The notes under the pieces: generated by a model
What the model saw: the letters and a program-made list of their open reading frames with translations, nothing else
Databases searched by the model: none
What the model was told of the DNA's origin: nothing
Position numbers and translations under genes: made by a program
Assembly (NCBI GenBank): GCA_030063045.1
Contig: JAQSEB010000001.1
Coordinates: forward strand, 1,240,001 to 1,304,000
Direction of reading: 5' to 3'
Length of the DNA stretch: 64,000 nt
Source: Pratylenchus scribneri
Taxonomy: Eukaryota; Nematoda; Chromadorea; Rhabditida; Pratylenchidae
Part shown: one piece after another, positions 1-12,261 of the stretch
Position numbering within the stretch: position 1 is the first letter of the stretch
Layout: every line of letters begins with the position of its first letter

Positions 1-1961
1 TTCAATAGAATCTGAAACCCAATTCCATCGATGATAAATTGATTTTCCCTAAAGCATTTTTCACCTTCTTTTCGCCACTTTTCAATGATTTTGAATGGGT
101 CGTTGCGATGCAATAAACTCGACCGTAGGCAAATAAAATGAGCACCAATGGGACGTAAAAGGAAATTAATGAAGAGAACACAACATAATAGGCATCATCG
201 GTGAACAAACATTTTCCCTTAAATTATATATTAATTAATATTGGAAATCAAATATTTAAATGTTGATGAGCAGCCCAACTTGTCGTCATTCTTAATAACT
301 CATCAAGCACTTAACCAATTTTGACAATTTTAGTATCAAATTTGAGAACGGACTATTGGCTATCTCATAATATAAAATTTATTTAAATTTGTTCAAAAAT
401 GATGAAGTTATGACAAAAAAAAACAATCGAGAATTTCGCTAATCCATAATAAAGATAATTTTAAATGGTTTTTTTGATATTTATTTCCGTTAATTCTGAG
501 CCATTTTAAATAAAAATATCATTGGATAGCCAAAAGTCTGCTCTTTAATTTGATACTAAAATTATCCAAATTGGCTCATTCCTTTATGAATTATTATTAA
601 TGGCGGCAAGTTGGCAAATGACAAATTTGGGTATATCTTATTTAAATATTTGCCTGATCAACATAAAGGTGGGGCGATGAAGTTCGCCACCAATAAATTG
701 CCGGAAATGAAATGCCTTAATTAACATTATTCTTGATCCAATTAAATTCCCTTACATGCTGAGACCATCCAAACAAAGAAAATGCAATAAATAATTCGCC
801 TCTTGGACACTCGATCTCGATAACCTGTTCGAATAATTCTTTGTTCTTTCTTTCTATTTTTGTCCTTTACCAATTGGATCCACTCCGGCCATGTATCGGT
901 CCAAACTGATAACGCACAAATTCCAAATGGAACTTGTCGATGCCAATATGTCCAACGCATGCCAAAGGTCGCAGGTTGTTTGGCCTATATTTATTATTTG
1001 TACTTTTGGCCAATTCCCATTCACAGGAATATTATCCCCTACATTTAAACTTTTGGTTTTTCCCAATGTTTTTCCCATTTAATTACATTATTTCCCCCTT
1101 TCTTCTAATGCCCTTTATTTGCCCTTTGGCCTTTTCCATATTTGCCCCTTCCTTTTTTGGCCATATTTACCCACCAAGTAGCCAAATATGTCGGGACATT
1201 TCGAACAACGAATTCAATGGCATCACGACAAGACCTGAATTTAGAAATGTAATGAAGAATGATTTATGCTCTTATTTTTGAATTCTTTGAATTGGATGAG
1301 GAAGTTTCGGGTTGGAAATCGCGTGATTTTCTCATTGTCAAATGGGCAACCCCAAAACCCTTTTATTTATTTGAATTCACAAAAATAATTCTAAGAAACA
1401 AAGAAAGCCAATTTGGGAATTTTTTTTGGGTGCAAAACAACAAAATGAAATTAAAATTTTTTTATTTGAGAATTGCATGCACAAAAAACTGACCAACAAT
1501 CAAATCGGCCACAGCCAATGAAACAATCAAATAGCCTAAAATTAGAAAGGATGAAGGGAAGAGAATTAATTATATTGACCGGTTGGATTGCGCAAATATC
1601 TTTTGGTAAAGACGGCCAACACAACAAGGCAATTGCCAAAAACAGTGGCCATACAAAAGAAGAGGAAAAGAACGGCCAAAAGTGGATGGCGCCATTTGAT
1701 TGATTCTTCAGGTGAATCATCCGATGAAGAAGAATTGATGAATGGGCCAAGTGGCATGGAAATAGGGGAGAATGGAGGGGACCCGTGAATTTGTGAAGAT
1801 GATTGGGATTTGGAGGAGGCGGAAAGAACGGAACGATTTAAGCTGGCGGCGAGCACCCAAAACCAAATTGTTGTTGATGGCAACAGCGGGGGTGAAGGCA
1901 ATTTGAGGCTGCTGGATGTGGAGGAAGAATGTTGGTGGCCCAATGGGCCAATAGAGCTCAT
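1..1961 (-). CDS. Class A biogenic-amine-type GPCR, 3' part beyond window
   Basis: Rhodopsin-family receptor of the plasma membrane, probably for a biogenic amine. Seven exons can be joined in phase on the minus strand: 1961-1580, 1535-1494, 1234-1175, 984-871, 824-756, 715 to about 654/663, and 217-65. They give a long Ser/Pro-rich extracellular N-terminus, TM1 ([10 protein letters not shown]), TM2 ([10 protein letters not shown]), TM3 with the amine-binding Asp (WHALDIL) followed by DRY (ISLDRYMAG), TM4 ([17 protein letters not shown]), an ECL2 Cys (KCLFTDD) and TM5 with an SSxxS serine cluster ([12 protein letters not shown]) as in catecholamine or octopamine receptors. TM6-7 lie left of the window. 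ATG 1961 is the first in-frame Met; I see no better start. The ligand cannot be assigned; TM5 looks alpha1-adrenergic-like (family knowledge). Exon 6 may end at a GC donor. Confidence 0.85.
280..605. repeat. Inverted-repeat (foldback) element, family 2
   Basis: The left arm (ACTCATCAAGCAC... TTTTAGTATCAAATTTGAGA... GGCTATCTC) reappears as its reverse complement at about 510-605 (GATAGCCAAAAGTCTGCTC, TTTGATACTAAAATTATCC). Arms are about 100 bp with an AT-rich centre. It lies in the intron between GPCR exons 6 and 7. A related pair of arms occurs in the ketohexokinase intron. Confidence 0.65.
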
Positions 1962-2029
1962 TGATTTGGAGCTGTGGGCGAAGGCATTTCTGCTGGGGGA
2001 ATTTTAAAAATCTGAAAATTTGCAAACAT

Positions 2030-3300
2030 TCAAATAAAAAATATTCATATTATTATGATATTGGGGAAAATTGAGTTCTGTTTAGCTAATATCTCTGTCT
2101 ATTCTTGATCGTTTCTTCCGGCTATAAATGAAAAGAAGAGATACGATATTCAATGTGTTGCAAAGGAGGGAACACAAATCTTCCCTGCCTTCGGCTAGCG
2201 TTTATGGAAAGCGATGGAACATATTTCTTCCCTCTCTACCAATTTATATGAATAAGTTTTTGGCTTATTTCTCGGCGAGGCAATAACCAATTCAGAAAGG
2301 CGATATACCATTGGAAAGCCAAAAGTGTCCTCTAGAAAGTGGCTATAAAATTATTAAGAAAATTTTCCTATTAATTTAGTTATTTATCTTTGATTATAAT
2401 ATACACAAATCTGCTTATTTTACAAATGTGTTTAGTTTTTAGCCAATATCTCAGAGAAACATTAACCAATTTAAGAAGGCGATATATCATTTTAAAGCCT
2501 AAAATGTCTTCTAAAAAGTGGCAATAAAATTATTATGAAATTTAACCTTTTGATTTAAATATTCGTCTTTGAGTATAAAGAACCCAAGTTTTTAGCGAAA
2601 AAATCTGCTTATTTTAAAATTTGATTTAATTTTCATAAAATTATTAAGCCATATTTTAGAATTTATAAGCCACTTTTTAGAAGAGATTTAGCTTTTCCAA
2701 ATAGCATATCGCCTTCCAGAATTGGTTGATTCCTTATCGAGCTATGGCCAAAAGAACGGTTCGGGTAGGTGATAAACGAATTCCGCATCGGTTTTTGGCC
2801 AATAACTCAACGAAGCAATAACCAATTTTGTAAGGCGTTACAACATTGGAAAGCCAAAAGTATCCTCTAAAAAGAGAGTCCAAAATTATTATGGAATTTA
2901 CCTTTTTAATTTAGTTATGCAGCTTTGAGTAATAATGAACTCAAGTTTTTGAGGAAAGGTCGCTTATTTTATAAATTAATTTAAATTTCAAAAAATTAGG
3001 AAAGCCACTTTTTTGAATTTTAAGGCCACTTTTAGAGGATATTTAGTGCTTTCGAATGGCATCCTGCCTTCTTGAATTGGTTAATTCTTTATTGATCTAT
3101 GACCAAAAGAACGGCACCAGTTTCGAACGAAAACATCCAAATTGACATATTTTTCAAGGAAAAGTAGCTCAATTTAAAAATTGAATTAATTTTCAAAAAT
3201 TTTATTTAGCCACATTTTAGAGGACTTTCAGGGCTTTCAAATGGCATATTGCCTCCTTGAATCTGTAATAGCCAAAAGAACATCACAGGTATTCAATTAT
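2030..3300. repeat. Cluster of diverged foldback elements, family 1
   Basis: Several arms of the most abundant repeat of the window are found here. Forward arms read GGCCAATAACTCAACG, then AAGGCG.TA, then AAAGCCAAAAGT.TCCTCTA. Reverse arms carry the complement (CCACTTTTTAGAGGA, GCATATCGCCTTCCAGAATT, GAGCTATGGCCAAAAGAACG). Arms and their complements alternate, so the region could fold into long hairpins. No gene is visible. Confidence 0.6.
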
Positions 3301-6300
3301 CTTGTTTTTAATGCCAATTTTATATTAAGGATTTGGCAAAAGTCCACGAACAAATAAATCCCAATTTTTGTTTGTTTCCTGTGTACTAATTAGTGTCACA
3401 CGGTACCCGAGATTGGATTGGAAAATTGGTCTTTTGGACAAAATTGTGTGCAGCCAAAGGAATGGATGGACGGGATTAGGGTCGAATGCTTCATTCTTCA
3501 TTCCCCCATTGCCTCCCTCCCATTCCCATCCCATAAATTAGCACAAAAAAGGGGAAATGGGGGTAAGAGACATTTTTGCATTGGTAGAAGGGGGAAAAGG
3601 GGAAATGGAACCCCCTAACCCAAAAAGGGCCAATATTACACGGGGATTTCTCGCTTTGCTTTGTCGGCGCAAAATATAGGCCAAAAAGGGGGAAAAGGGG
3701 CACCTTGAAAGGGGGAAGGCCCCATCTGCTGCTGGGGCCAACATAAAGAAATGAGCTCACGCGCGAATGGAGAGAAAAATGCCAACACAAAAAAGGGGAA
3801 TGGGAAAGGAAGGAATTGGCCAAGCGGAAAATGCGCGGGGCCGTCTGTGCTGGCCCTTTCCAACATTGTGCTGCTTTTTCCGCTTATACGGATGGGGGCC
3901 AATTGGCCACTTCATCGTCATTCATTATTGCACATTAGTCAACGACCGAATGAACTCAACTCGTCGATGAGTGAAAGGACAAAAGGGGGAAGGGGAGTGC
4001 CAGTCAATGGACCGGCAACAATTCCCCTCAAATCCCTTCCCTTTTTTTGTGAAAAGTGGGGAGAAGAGGAGCAGCCAAGACTGACTGACTGACTGACTAT
4101 TTGATGGTTGTTTGGTTGGCCTTTTAGGGCCAATGTGCCGTGCCGTGGCCTCGGTGAATTTTTCCGTACGGCCGAGTTGTGTTCAGCACAAAAAGTGAGG
4201 AAAAGGAGAGAAGGAGGAGGCCGTCCTCTGGGCATAAATGGATTGCATCCATAATGACTTGGCCCCAACAGGTCCCGCCGGACCAACCAACCAACCAACC
4301 CGTCAATCCTTGGCACCATCGAAGGCGCTTGAAGGCACCAAAGGGGGAAAGGGAGGAGGACCAAAAAATGGAAAAAAAGGAGGAAAAGCACACATTTTTG
4401 GGAAGGAATGGGAATTGTCGGGTTTAAGGTGGTTGGGGGAATGGATTGGGCCCAAAATGTTTTCCCCCATTCGGTGCCTGAGGGCACATCACGCCAATTT
4501 TCTGTCCCTTTCGGACAACATTTTATGCAAAATTGCCGCCGCCGCCACCGAATGTCCATCCGGCGCCTTCCTCCTTTGAGTTTGGCTTTGTGTGCCTACT
4601 TTTTAATTCCCGTTGACAGGCAAAAAAAAACGAAAAGTCGAAATGGGAAAAAAGTGGAAAAGGAGGAAAGGGGAAGTTGGGGAAGGTGGGTGGAAAAGGA
4701 GGGATAAAGCGAGGGGAAAGGGGCCATTAATTGGCTGGCTGGGGAATGGCGCCGAAGGCAGCAGAATGGCCAATGGGGGATTGGGTGGCGGTACCCTTTT
4801 TGGGTGAGTAAAATGAGAAGAACTTATTTTAAAATTTTGATTCGATTCCCCACCAAAAAATGGGAAATATGACGATTCGATACCGCAGATTGAATACTTT
4901 GGCCATTCTTTTGGCCATAGTTCAACAAAGAGGCGGCCAATTTTGGAAGGCAATATGCCATTTTAAAGCCCAAAATATCCTCTAAAAAATGGCCTTAAAA
5001 TTATAAAAAGCGGCTTTCCAATTTTTTTGAAAATTAAATTAATTTATAAAGTAAGTAGCTTTTCCTACAAAATTCGGCTAATTAGACCCAAAAGAAAATA
5101 ACTAATAAATTAAAAAGGTGAAATTGATAATAATTTTTAGCCACTTTTTGGGCTACTGTTAGGACTTTATAAAATGGGATATCACCTACTTATTTTGCCT
5201 ATTTCCTTAGTGAGTTATGAGTCAAAAACTAATGCGAATACTCAATTTTCCACACACCAAAAAACAATACTTCCTTAATAATATTAAAATCCATTTTGGT
5301 TTCTTAATAATAAATCCATTTTGAATGGAGGATGGAATAAACAATCAGACTAGAAAATGCCACTTTTGGGAATAATGGAATCGATTAGCAAAAATGTGCA
5401 AAAAATGATTATTGAGAGGAAAATGGAAATAAATAATATTAAAATTTGGAGCAACAATGGATCCTCATCCTCAACACATTTGTGGCATTATGGCCAAAAG
5501 AGTGGATTGGCTGAAGTGGGCATTTTAAGGATTTTGGAGGGAGGAACGGCACACGGACAAAAAATTATTGGCCGGCTGGAGAGAGGAATTGGCGCCGATT
5601 GTTGACTGAAGTGGGGATTGAGGAGGGCACTCCTTTTTGTGAATTGGCACTAATGGAAGGAATGGAAGGAAAGTAGGGAGCAAATTGAGGTCATCCATCG
5701 CCACTTTGGCCAGAAATTTTAATGGACTTAAATGCAAAAAAAAAGAAAAGGATGGCCTTTTTCCTCCTTTGTTGCCACTTTACTTTGGTCCTTTGGCCTT
5801 TTTGTTGGCCACCACCTAAATTGGAGGAGAATACGGCGTGAAAGGGGTCCATCAATTCGGTGGCAGGAATTTGAAAATGTATATAAATGGGCCAATAAAC
5901 CGCCTTGAGGGTGAATTGTGGAAGGACACGTTGCTGGTGACTGGAAAGGAAAGGAAATTGCTGGGAAAATGGGGACAGAGGGAATTGTGGCAAATGTGGG
6001 TGGATTGGGGGGAAGATTATGATGGCCATATTTGGGGGAGGCTGTAGAAGACAAGCCGGGGCCAAAACTCGAATGGAATCCTTGCATATATTGGTAGGCA
6101 TTGGTAGTGCCAAATGCACTGAAGGGAATGGAAAGGGGGGGGGAGAGGAGGTGTTGCCCTTGGTTGAGCCAAAATTGGAGCATTTTGAGGCCCCGACAAT
6201 GAGGCGGAAATGCTAATTTTGTCCTTCCCTCCTCCCCTTTTCTCACTTTCCATGAATCCCCTCCTCTTTTTACTCTTCGTCATCCAACCTTGTCCTTGCT

Positions 6301-7230
6301 TCTGTTGTTCCCGTTGGCAACCATCCCAACCCCACTTCTTCATTCCCTCCCTCCAATACTTCATTTTTTGTTGTCCAATTTTAAATTTGTTTTCGTCCCC
6401 AAAAATGGTCCAATGAATGACGAGGTCATAGACCAAGACCAAAAATAGGAGGAGGAAATGATGTCCCCTCTAGGTCAAAATTCATTCCTTTTTCCAGTAT
6501 ATTTTTCCTTGGATTTTATTGTGGCCAAATTTTTTTTGCCTTAAATTGGATTGAATAAATTTAACCGCCAAAAATGTCAACGGCACAATTCCTTCTCAAT
6601 TTCCCGCAAATTGTGATTGACGCACTTCCCCTTCTTTTTTTTTTATTATTTAATTAAAATTATGGGAAAATTTGCCCCAGGACAAAATAAAAGGTCGAAA
6701 TTAAATTTCGAGAAAACCAGCGGATGTTGAAAATTTATATTTTATTTGAAGAATTGGTTCTAAAAAAGATTTTGCGGGAAAAAGGGATGGAGGATATGAA
6801 ATAGAAAGGGGAATGTTGAATTTGTCAGAATATATTGGGACATTGGAGATTTTATCGGAGAAAATGGACTGCAAAAGGGGATGGGGGTACATTCATTTCC
6901 CACAAAAAATATGCAGCAATATTCAATGCACTTTCGGGGAGGAAATTGGAATGAAACGGGAAAAACGAAATTTGAGAGAAAATTTTGAATGAGAATTGAG
7001 GACAAAGTTCACAGAATGGAGGATGAAAGTTGCGGAATTTGGTATGGGAGACAAATTTAGATTAAATGGAATGGTAAATTGTAGTAGAATAAAAAATTGA
7101 AAAATGTCTTCTATCTTCCGCCGGAGATATTTCTTTAAATTTCAAAATCTTCTCTGCTGATTTACATCCAATTTATGCTATCATTGCACCAACAAAAATG
7201 AACTGCCATTTGCCAGTATCATGTTAAATT
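3301..7230. other. Intergenic stretch without a supportable gene
   Basis: Only short ORFs occur on both strands and none has recognisable domains. The stretch 3.5-4.8 kb is rich in polypurine runs (GGGGAAAAGG types). A (GACT)n microsatellite lies at about 4079-4098. A foldback copy sits at 4.9-5.2 kb. A Pro/Ser-rich minus-strand ORF (6246-5728) could be the tail of a low-complexity protein, but I found no partner exons for it. Confidence 0.5.
4905..5235. repeat. Foldback element, family 1
   Basis: The left arm (TTTTGGCCATAGTTCAACAA, GGAAGGCAATATGCC, AAAGCCCAAAATATCCTCTA) is mirrored by a right arm at about 5140-5235 (AGCCACTTTTTGG, GGGATATCACCT, GAGTTATGAGTCAAAAAC). The loop between the arms is about 150 bp and AT-rich. 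Confidence 0.6.
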
Positions 7231-7237
7231 ATTTTGG

Positions 7238-8125
7238 CTAAATAGGCGGAATTAAAACAGGCGGAAATATTCTTAGAAACAGGAGGAATTATTAAAGCTT
7301 AGTCAACCAGGCGGAATTATTAAAACTTAGTCAAACAGGCGGAATTATTAAAACTTAGTCAAACAGGCGGAATTATTAAAACTTAGTCAAACAGGCGGAA
7401 TTATTAAAACTTAGTCAAACAGGCGGAATTATTAAAACTTAGTCAAACAGGCGGAATTATTAAAACTTAGTCAAACAGGCGGAATTATTAAAACTTAGTC
7501 AAACAGGCGGAATTATTAAAACTTAGTCAACCAGGCGGAATTATTAAAACTTAGTCAAACAGGCGGAATTATTAAAACTTAGTCAAACAGGCGGAATTAT
7601 TAAAAACTTAGTCAACCAGGCGGAATTATTAAAACTTAGTCAAACAGGCGGAATTATTAAAACTTAGTCAAACAGGCGGAATTATTAAAACTTAGTCAAC
7701 CAGGCGGAATTATTAAAACTTAGTCAAACAGGCGGAATTATTAAAACTTAGTCAACCAGGCGGAATTATTAAAACTTAGTCAACCAGGCGGAATTATTAA
7801 AACTTAGTCAAACAGGCGGAATTATTAAAACTTAGTCAAACAGGCGGAATTATTAAAACTTAGTCAAACAGGCGGAATTATTAAAACTTAGTCAAACAGG
7901 CGGAATTATTAAAACTTAGTCAAACAGGCGGAATTACTAAAACTTAGTCAAACAGGCGGAATTATTAAAACTTAGTCAAACAGGCGGAATTATTAAAACT
8001 TAGTCAAACAGGCGGAATTATTAAAACTTAGTCAAACAGGCGGAATTATTAAAACTTAGTCAAACAGGCGGAATTATTAAAACTTAGTCAAACAGGCGGA
8101 ATTATTAAAACTTAGTCAAACAGCA
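7238..8125 (+). repeat. Minisatellite array A, 28-bp unit
   Basis: About 31 tandem copies of a 28-bp unit made of ACAGGCGGAATTATT followed by AAAACTTAGTCAA. Units are nearly identical. The main variation is a single A/C position before CAGG (CAAACAGG or CAACCAGG) plus rare indels. The left edge carries degenerate units (GGCGGAATTAAAA, then AAATATTCTTAGAAACAGG). It lies upstream of ketohexokinase. The same unit forms array E at 52.3 kb. Confidence 0.95.
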
Positions 8126-8733
8126 GGAATTTAAGAAAAAATAACTATAACCATTTAAAAGTCCTAATTATCCTCTATTTGTGAAAAGAAATGGGAGTAA
8201 TCAAAATTTGATTAATTGTTAAATTTAATCGGTTTTCAAATATTGTACAATAAAACACATCAAAACCATTTTTGTCAAACCCTTTTTAACAAAATGAGCC
8301 TTAAACAAAAAGTTCAGCACACGAATTTCTAGACATATATAAAATTCCATCATATATACAGGCAAGCATTCCCGAATAATTTTTTATTCATCTACAAGGA
8401 ATCTACTGCAAAAGTTTTATCAGTTTGTTTTTCCTAATTCCGTGCCCAGATCATGTTCAGTTCGATTTCTGTCCGCCTCCACCAACCACCAATCCTGCGA
8501 ACATCAATTCCGTTTTAATTTTTTGGCCATTTTTCTTCTTCCTCCGCCATTTTTTATTTGCTCCATTTTTATCGCATTTTCCCCTTTCCATTTCATTTCA
8601 TCTTCCAATTAACGACCATTGATGAGATGCTACAAAAGTCAACAAACCATCGGCCAAAACCAACAACCTCATCAGCCAATTTAAACACAATTCCTCCTCA
8701 AATCCCTCCTCATTTTCACATTCCTTCTCAAAT

Positions 8734-11700
8734 ATGGAAAATGATGGTAATGAAAATGGCATTTTATTCACGGGGATTTGCTGTTTGGACATTGTCAGCT
8801 ATTTGGATGGCTTCCCGGTGGAGGATACCGATTCACGGAATGTTGAGCAGGCAAATTGGATTCAGGGCATTTCAATTTTATTTTATTTATTGGATTATAG
8901 GTATTCACTTTGGGCGGGAATGCTGTAAGTTCGGAGGAATGGATTATTCTATTCATTGATTGTGCCCCTAAATTTCAAGACAAATAGCACCAAAGTGGCC
9001 ACCCAATTGAATGCACATTCTTTCCTCTATTCCGCAATTCCTTATCAAAATCCAATCTTCCAAAGGTGGTTTTTTACGAATCAAGACGATTCGATTGAGT
9101 ACCATCGAATGAGTCCCCCAGCCATTTTTTTGGCCATAACTCAACGAGGCGAAAGCTAATTTTTGCTGGCGATATGTCATTTTAAAGCCCAAAATCTCCT
9201 CTATAAAGTGGCCTTTCTAATTGTTTGAAATATAGAACAAAAGAAGTGGTTTTCTTCAAAATATTCGGGTTTATTGCACTCAAAGACATATATAACTTTA
9301 TTAAAGCTAGATGTAATAAAATTTAAATTCGGACACTTCGTAAAGGACACTTTTAGTTTTCCAGTGGTAGATCGCCTTCCCGAATGGGCTCTTGCCTCGT
9401 TGAATAATGAGCCAAAAAACATTGGTACTCAATCGACGGTACAGTAATCATGGCCTTGGATTTTATTTTATTTCACTTCAATCATTAATTTCCCCTAGCA
9501 TTTTTGAACAATTCCGATTGAACACTTCCTTTTGTCTTCAAAGGGATGAGGCGGAAGAAAAGGCAAAAGGTGTGCCAGCCACCGTTGTTCTGGTCAATTT
9601 GAGGAATGGTTCGAGGACAATGTTCTCCTCACTTGGCGGAAAACAATGGCCAACTGCGGCACATTTTAAGGACAAATTCCCTTCCCTTAATGGATTCGGC
9701 TGGTTCCATTTTGAAGGTACATTTATTTTAATACATTCTAACTGGGTCGCCGTTTATAAAAACTCATCAAGGACTAAATCAATTTTAATTATTTTTGTAT
9801 CAAATTAAAGAGCAGATTTTGACTATCCAATAATATTAATTTTTATTTAAAATGACTTGAAACGAATAGAATTGTGCCCATAAAACCATTTAAAATAACT
9901 TTACTATACCTAGAATCAGAATTTTGAAATTAAATAATAAATTGTTCCACTTTTCGTCTTTCACCCATTTTTCTTGTCGTTTATTCAATTTTTAGCCGAA
10001 TTTTACGCTGTAAAATTTAGATAATGCCATTTAATCGACCTGTAAAAATTTGATTTTTTATGAATGATTTCCAATTTAATTTATAAGTGGGGGTAAATTG
10101 TGTGGTTATAAATGAAGTAATCTCGAAATTGGCCCCTAATAAACTACTTTTGTGCAATTCGCAAATAAAGGAAAATAAATTCAATTTTAAATATTAAATA
10201 AAAAGGTTGGTAAAGATGTGAGGGTGATGGGAAGAGACAATGTAAAAGGGAGAAGGATAGGCTGCTTGCCCCTTTTCCCTTGTTCCATCCATCGCCTGCT
10301 TCCTGCTTCCCATAAATTTTTGCCTGCCTGCTTATTCTATTCTATATATACGACCTCGAAAATTCGCCTTCCCATGTCGCGAGAAGGCGGACTTCGTTGT
10401 CTCTCTCTCATGAACCAATTAGAGTTAATGCCGACAGCCAAGTCCCGATGGCTAGCCATCCTTCCCCCAAAAGGAAGTCGTGGGCGCGCTAGGCGACTGG
10501 TGTCTCTTGGTTTGGGTTCCAAGACTGTACCATGCGACAGTATATCTGTCGACGGACATGGGCTGACGTCCCCAATTGGAGCATGAGAGAGGTGCGATGT
10601 TCCCCACATGTGCGAAAGCAAGAAGAAACACTCAATGGAAGGAACTGGCCACGGTGGCCCGTATGGGAATTGTGACGCCGACCTTTGAGGAGCCCTCCAA
10701 AGTTTTTTTTTCAAATTAGGTAATCATTATGGAATTGTTGGAAATATGGAAAATAATATTAATGGTGCAAAAATGGATTTAACTTTTATTTTTGCCAATT
10801 TTGAGCATTTTTTTAACTTATATATCAGATATCAGTGCAGCTTCATAATCTCATCTTCAGAGTCTATTAATTTTATTTAAATTGGTTAAGTATTTATAGA
10901 ATGTGTCCATAAAACTTTATAAGACTACCTTTAGGATTCGCCAAATTTTCTTTGTTTTTTTGGGTATAATTTCATTAAATCTGAACCTATTTAAATAAAA
11001 TTAATATGATTAGATAGCCAAAAGTCTGCTCTTTAATTTGATACTAAAATCATCAAAATTGTCTCGTTCTTGATGAGTAATTTTAAAAGGCGATAATTTG
11101 TGCATGATTCCGAGTCAATTTATTGTATTTATTTTCCAGTTGTGGACACTTTTGGCTTGAATGAAATTGTTGAAATGATTAAATATGTGAATGGGTTAAG
11201 GGCCGAAAGGGAGCGACCGGTGATCTCAATTGAAGTCAGAAACGGGGAAGAATATTGGCCCAATAAGAACATTTGTTTAGTTGGAACAAAATGTTGAGGA
11301 TTGTTGGCTTCATCAAATGTTCCCATTTGTGGATTTGGTGTTCACGGCAAGGGATTTTGCCAAACAATTGGGCAAGTTTTAAAGGAGAGGGAATGCCCAA
11401 CAATTGTAAAATGTGAAGGTTGGCAATCAATGAGTGAATGCGTTGAAAATTTCCAATCAAAATTCAATGCCCCTCATTTGACTGTGATTTGCCCTTGGGG
11501 TGAAAAGGTTCCCTCCCACTTTTTACTGTACCAAATAAAATATTTTCCCCTTTAAAAGGGAGTTGCCGCCAAATCTGGCAATTCCCAACGAATTCCCAGC
11601 ATTGAGGGAATTTTGGAACTGGCCGCCCATCCTCCATCATCTGGCATTGTTTTGGACACTTTGGCCGCCGGCGATTGTTTCATTGCTGGAACAGTGCATT

Positions 11701-11807
11701 TTTTGAATGAAGGATTTGGGCTGAAGGAGGCATTGGAAAAGGCCACAATTTTGAGTGGGGAAAGTGTGGGCCAGAGGGGATTGGCCGCATTGAAAATACC
11801 AAAATAA
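8734..11807 (+). CDS. Ketohexokinase-like PfkB sugar kinase
   Basis: Cytosolic ATP-dependent kinase of the ribokinase/PfkB family, expected to phosphorylate fructose at C1. This is the only plus-strand gene. Exon 1 from ATG 8734 encodes GICCLDIVSYLDGFPVEDTD (KHK N-terminus), then LGGNA (sugar-binding GGN) near 8910-8926, TNSTKVATQLNAHS from about 8980, DEAEEKAKGVPATVVLVNL (about 9542-9716), VVDTFGLNEIVEMI from about 11141, then VDLVFTARDFAKQLG, VICPWGEK, and a last exon with DTLAAGDCF (anion hole and catalytic Asp; the usual GAGD is AAGD here) ending at TAA 11807. Estimated length is about 320 residues, near the family's 300. One intron (about 11370-11416) has a perfect GC donor (G|GCAAGT) and restores the frame. 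The exon 1-2 junction is not resolved. The 1.4-kb intron holds repeats. Confidence 0.88.
9120..9420. repeat. Foldback element, family 1, in ketohexokinase intron
   Basis: The left end CGATTGAGTACCATCG with TTTTGGCCATAACTCAACG is mirrored at the right by AATGAGCCAAAAAACATTGG and GGTACTCAATCG. This is the copy that best shows the probable terminal motif CGATTGAGTACC at both ends. It lies wholly inside an intron. Confidence 0.65.
9750..11095. repeat. Split foldback element, family 2, in ketohexokinase intron
   Basis: The left arm at about 9755-9850 (ACTCATCAAGGACT, TTGTATCAAATTAAAGAGCA, GACTATCCAATAAT) and the right arm at about 10990-11090 (GATAGCCAAAAGTCTGCTC, TTTGATACTAAAATCATC, CTTGATGAGTAATTT) are reverse complements. 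They are separated by about 1.1 kb instead of the roughly 100 bp seen at 280-605, so this copy has received an insertion. Confidence 0.55.
10200..10710. other. GC-richer island of unknown origin in ketohexokinase intron
   Basis: The base composition changes abruptly to about half G+C inside an AT-rich intron. It contains a stem-loop (CGCCTTC... GAAGGCG around 10367-10390), a palindrome (CGACAGTATATCTGTCG around 10537-10553) and a TATA-like CTATATATAC at about 10343. No protein homology is visible. Its edges coincide with the gap between the two family 2 arms. It could be an inserted mobile-element piece or a non-coding RNA gene. Confidence 0.4.
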
Positions 11808-11939
11808 TTTTATTAAACATTTTAATGAATAATTAATATATTTATGTTATAATAGTATGAATACAATTTGTTCTATTTTTAAAACTGATTATGACTGTTG
11901 TCTATTCAATAATTGGGGATGTAAAATCGAAGGTGATAA

Positions 11940-12200
11940 AGCTTCAGGGTAGTTATACGGTACATGAAATTGGCTACAAAAATAATATCAAAAGCATTGG
12001 TCATTAGTGGATATTTTAGCGAGTTATGGCCATAAAATTGTCATATACAAAATTTTAATTAGGCCAACGGTTGGTCTTTTGGCCATAACTTACTAATTAT
12101 CCAACATTTGTCAATGCTTTTGATATAATTTTGTAGCCAATTTTATGCTCTATAAAATGTTAGTATAAATTATTCATCCGCTTTATCATCTTTGATACTA
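11940..12200. repeat. Foldback element, family 3
   Basis: The left arm (GGCTACAAAAATAATATC, AAAAGCATTGGTCATTAGTGG, AGTTATGGCCATAAAA, broken here for brevity) is mirrored by the right arm (TTTTGGCCATAACTTAC, CAATGCTTTTGATATAAT, TTTGTAGCCAATTT). A second copy is at about 29955-30190. It lies between two convergent genes. Confidence 0.6.
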
Positions 12201-12261
12201 GAGCTTCCATCACAAATTGACGTAAAACACCAAATTTAATAAAGAAATAATTAGTAAGTAT

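Noticed and set aside
5728..6246. Minus-strand Pro/Ser-rich ORF of 172 codons
   Set aside because: Could be a transcription-factor tail, but no conserved domain, splice partners or start were found nearby.
7238..8125. CRISPR-like look of regular 28-bp repeats
   Set aside because: Units are contiguous without unique spacers, and the genome is eukaryotic.
10337..10714. Minus-strand ORF of 125 codons in the GC-richer island
   Set aside because: No recognisable domain; the high GC content alone lengthens ORFs. It lies in a ketohexokinase intron.
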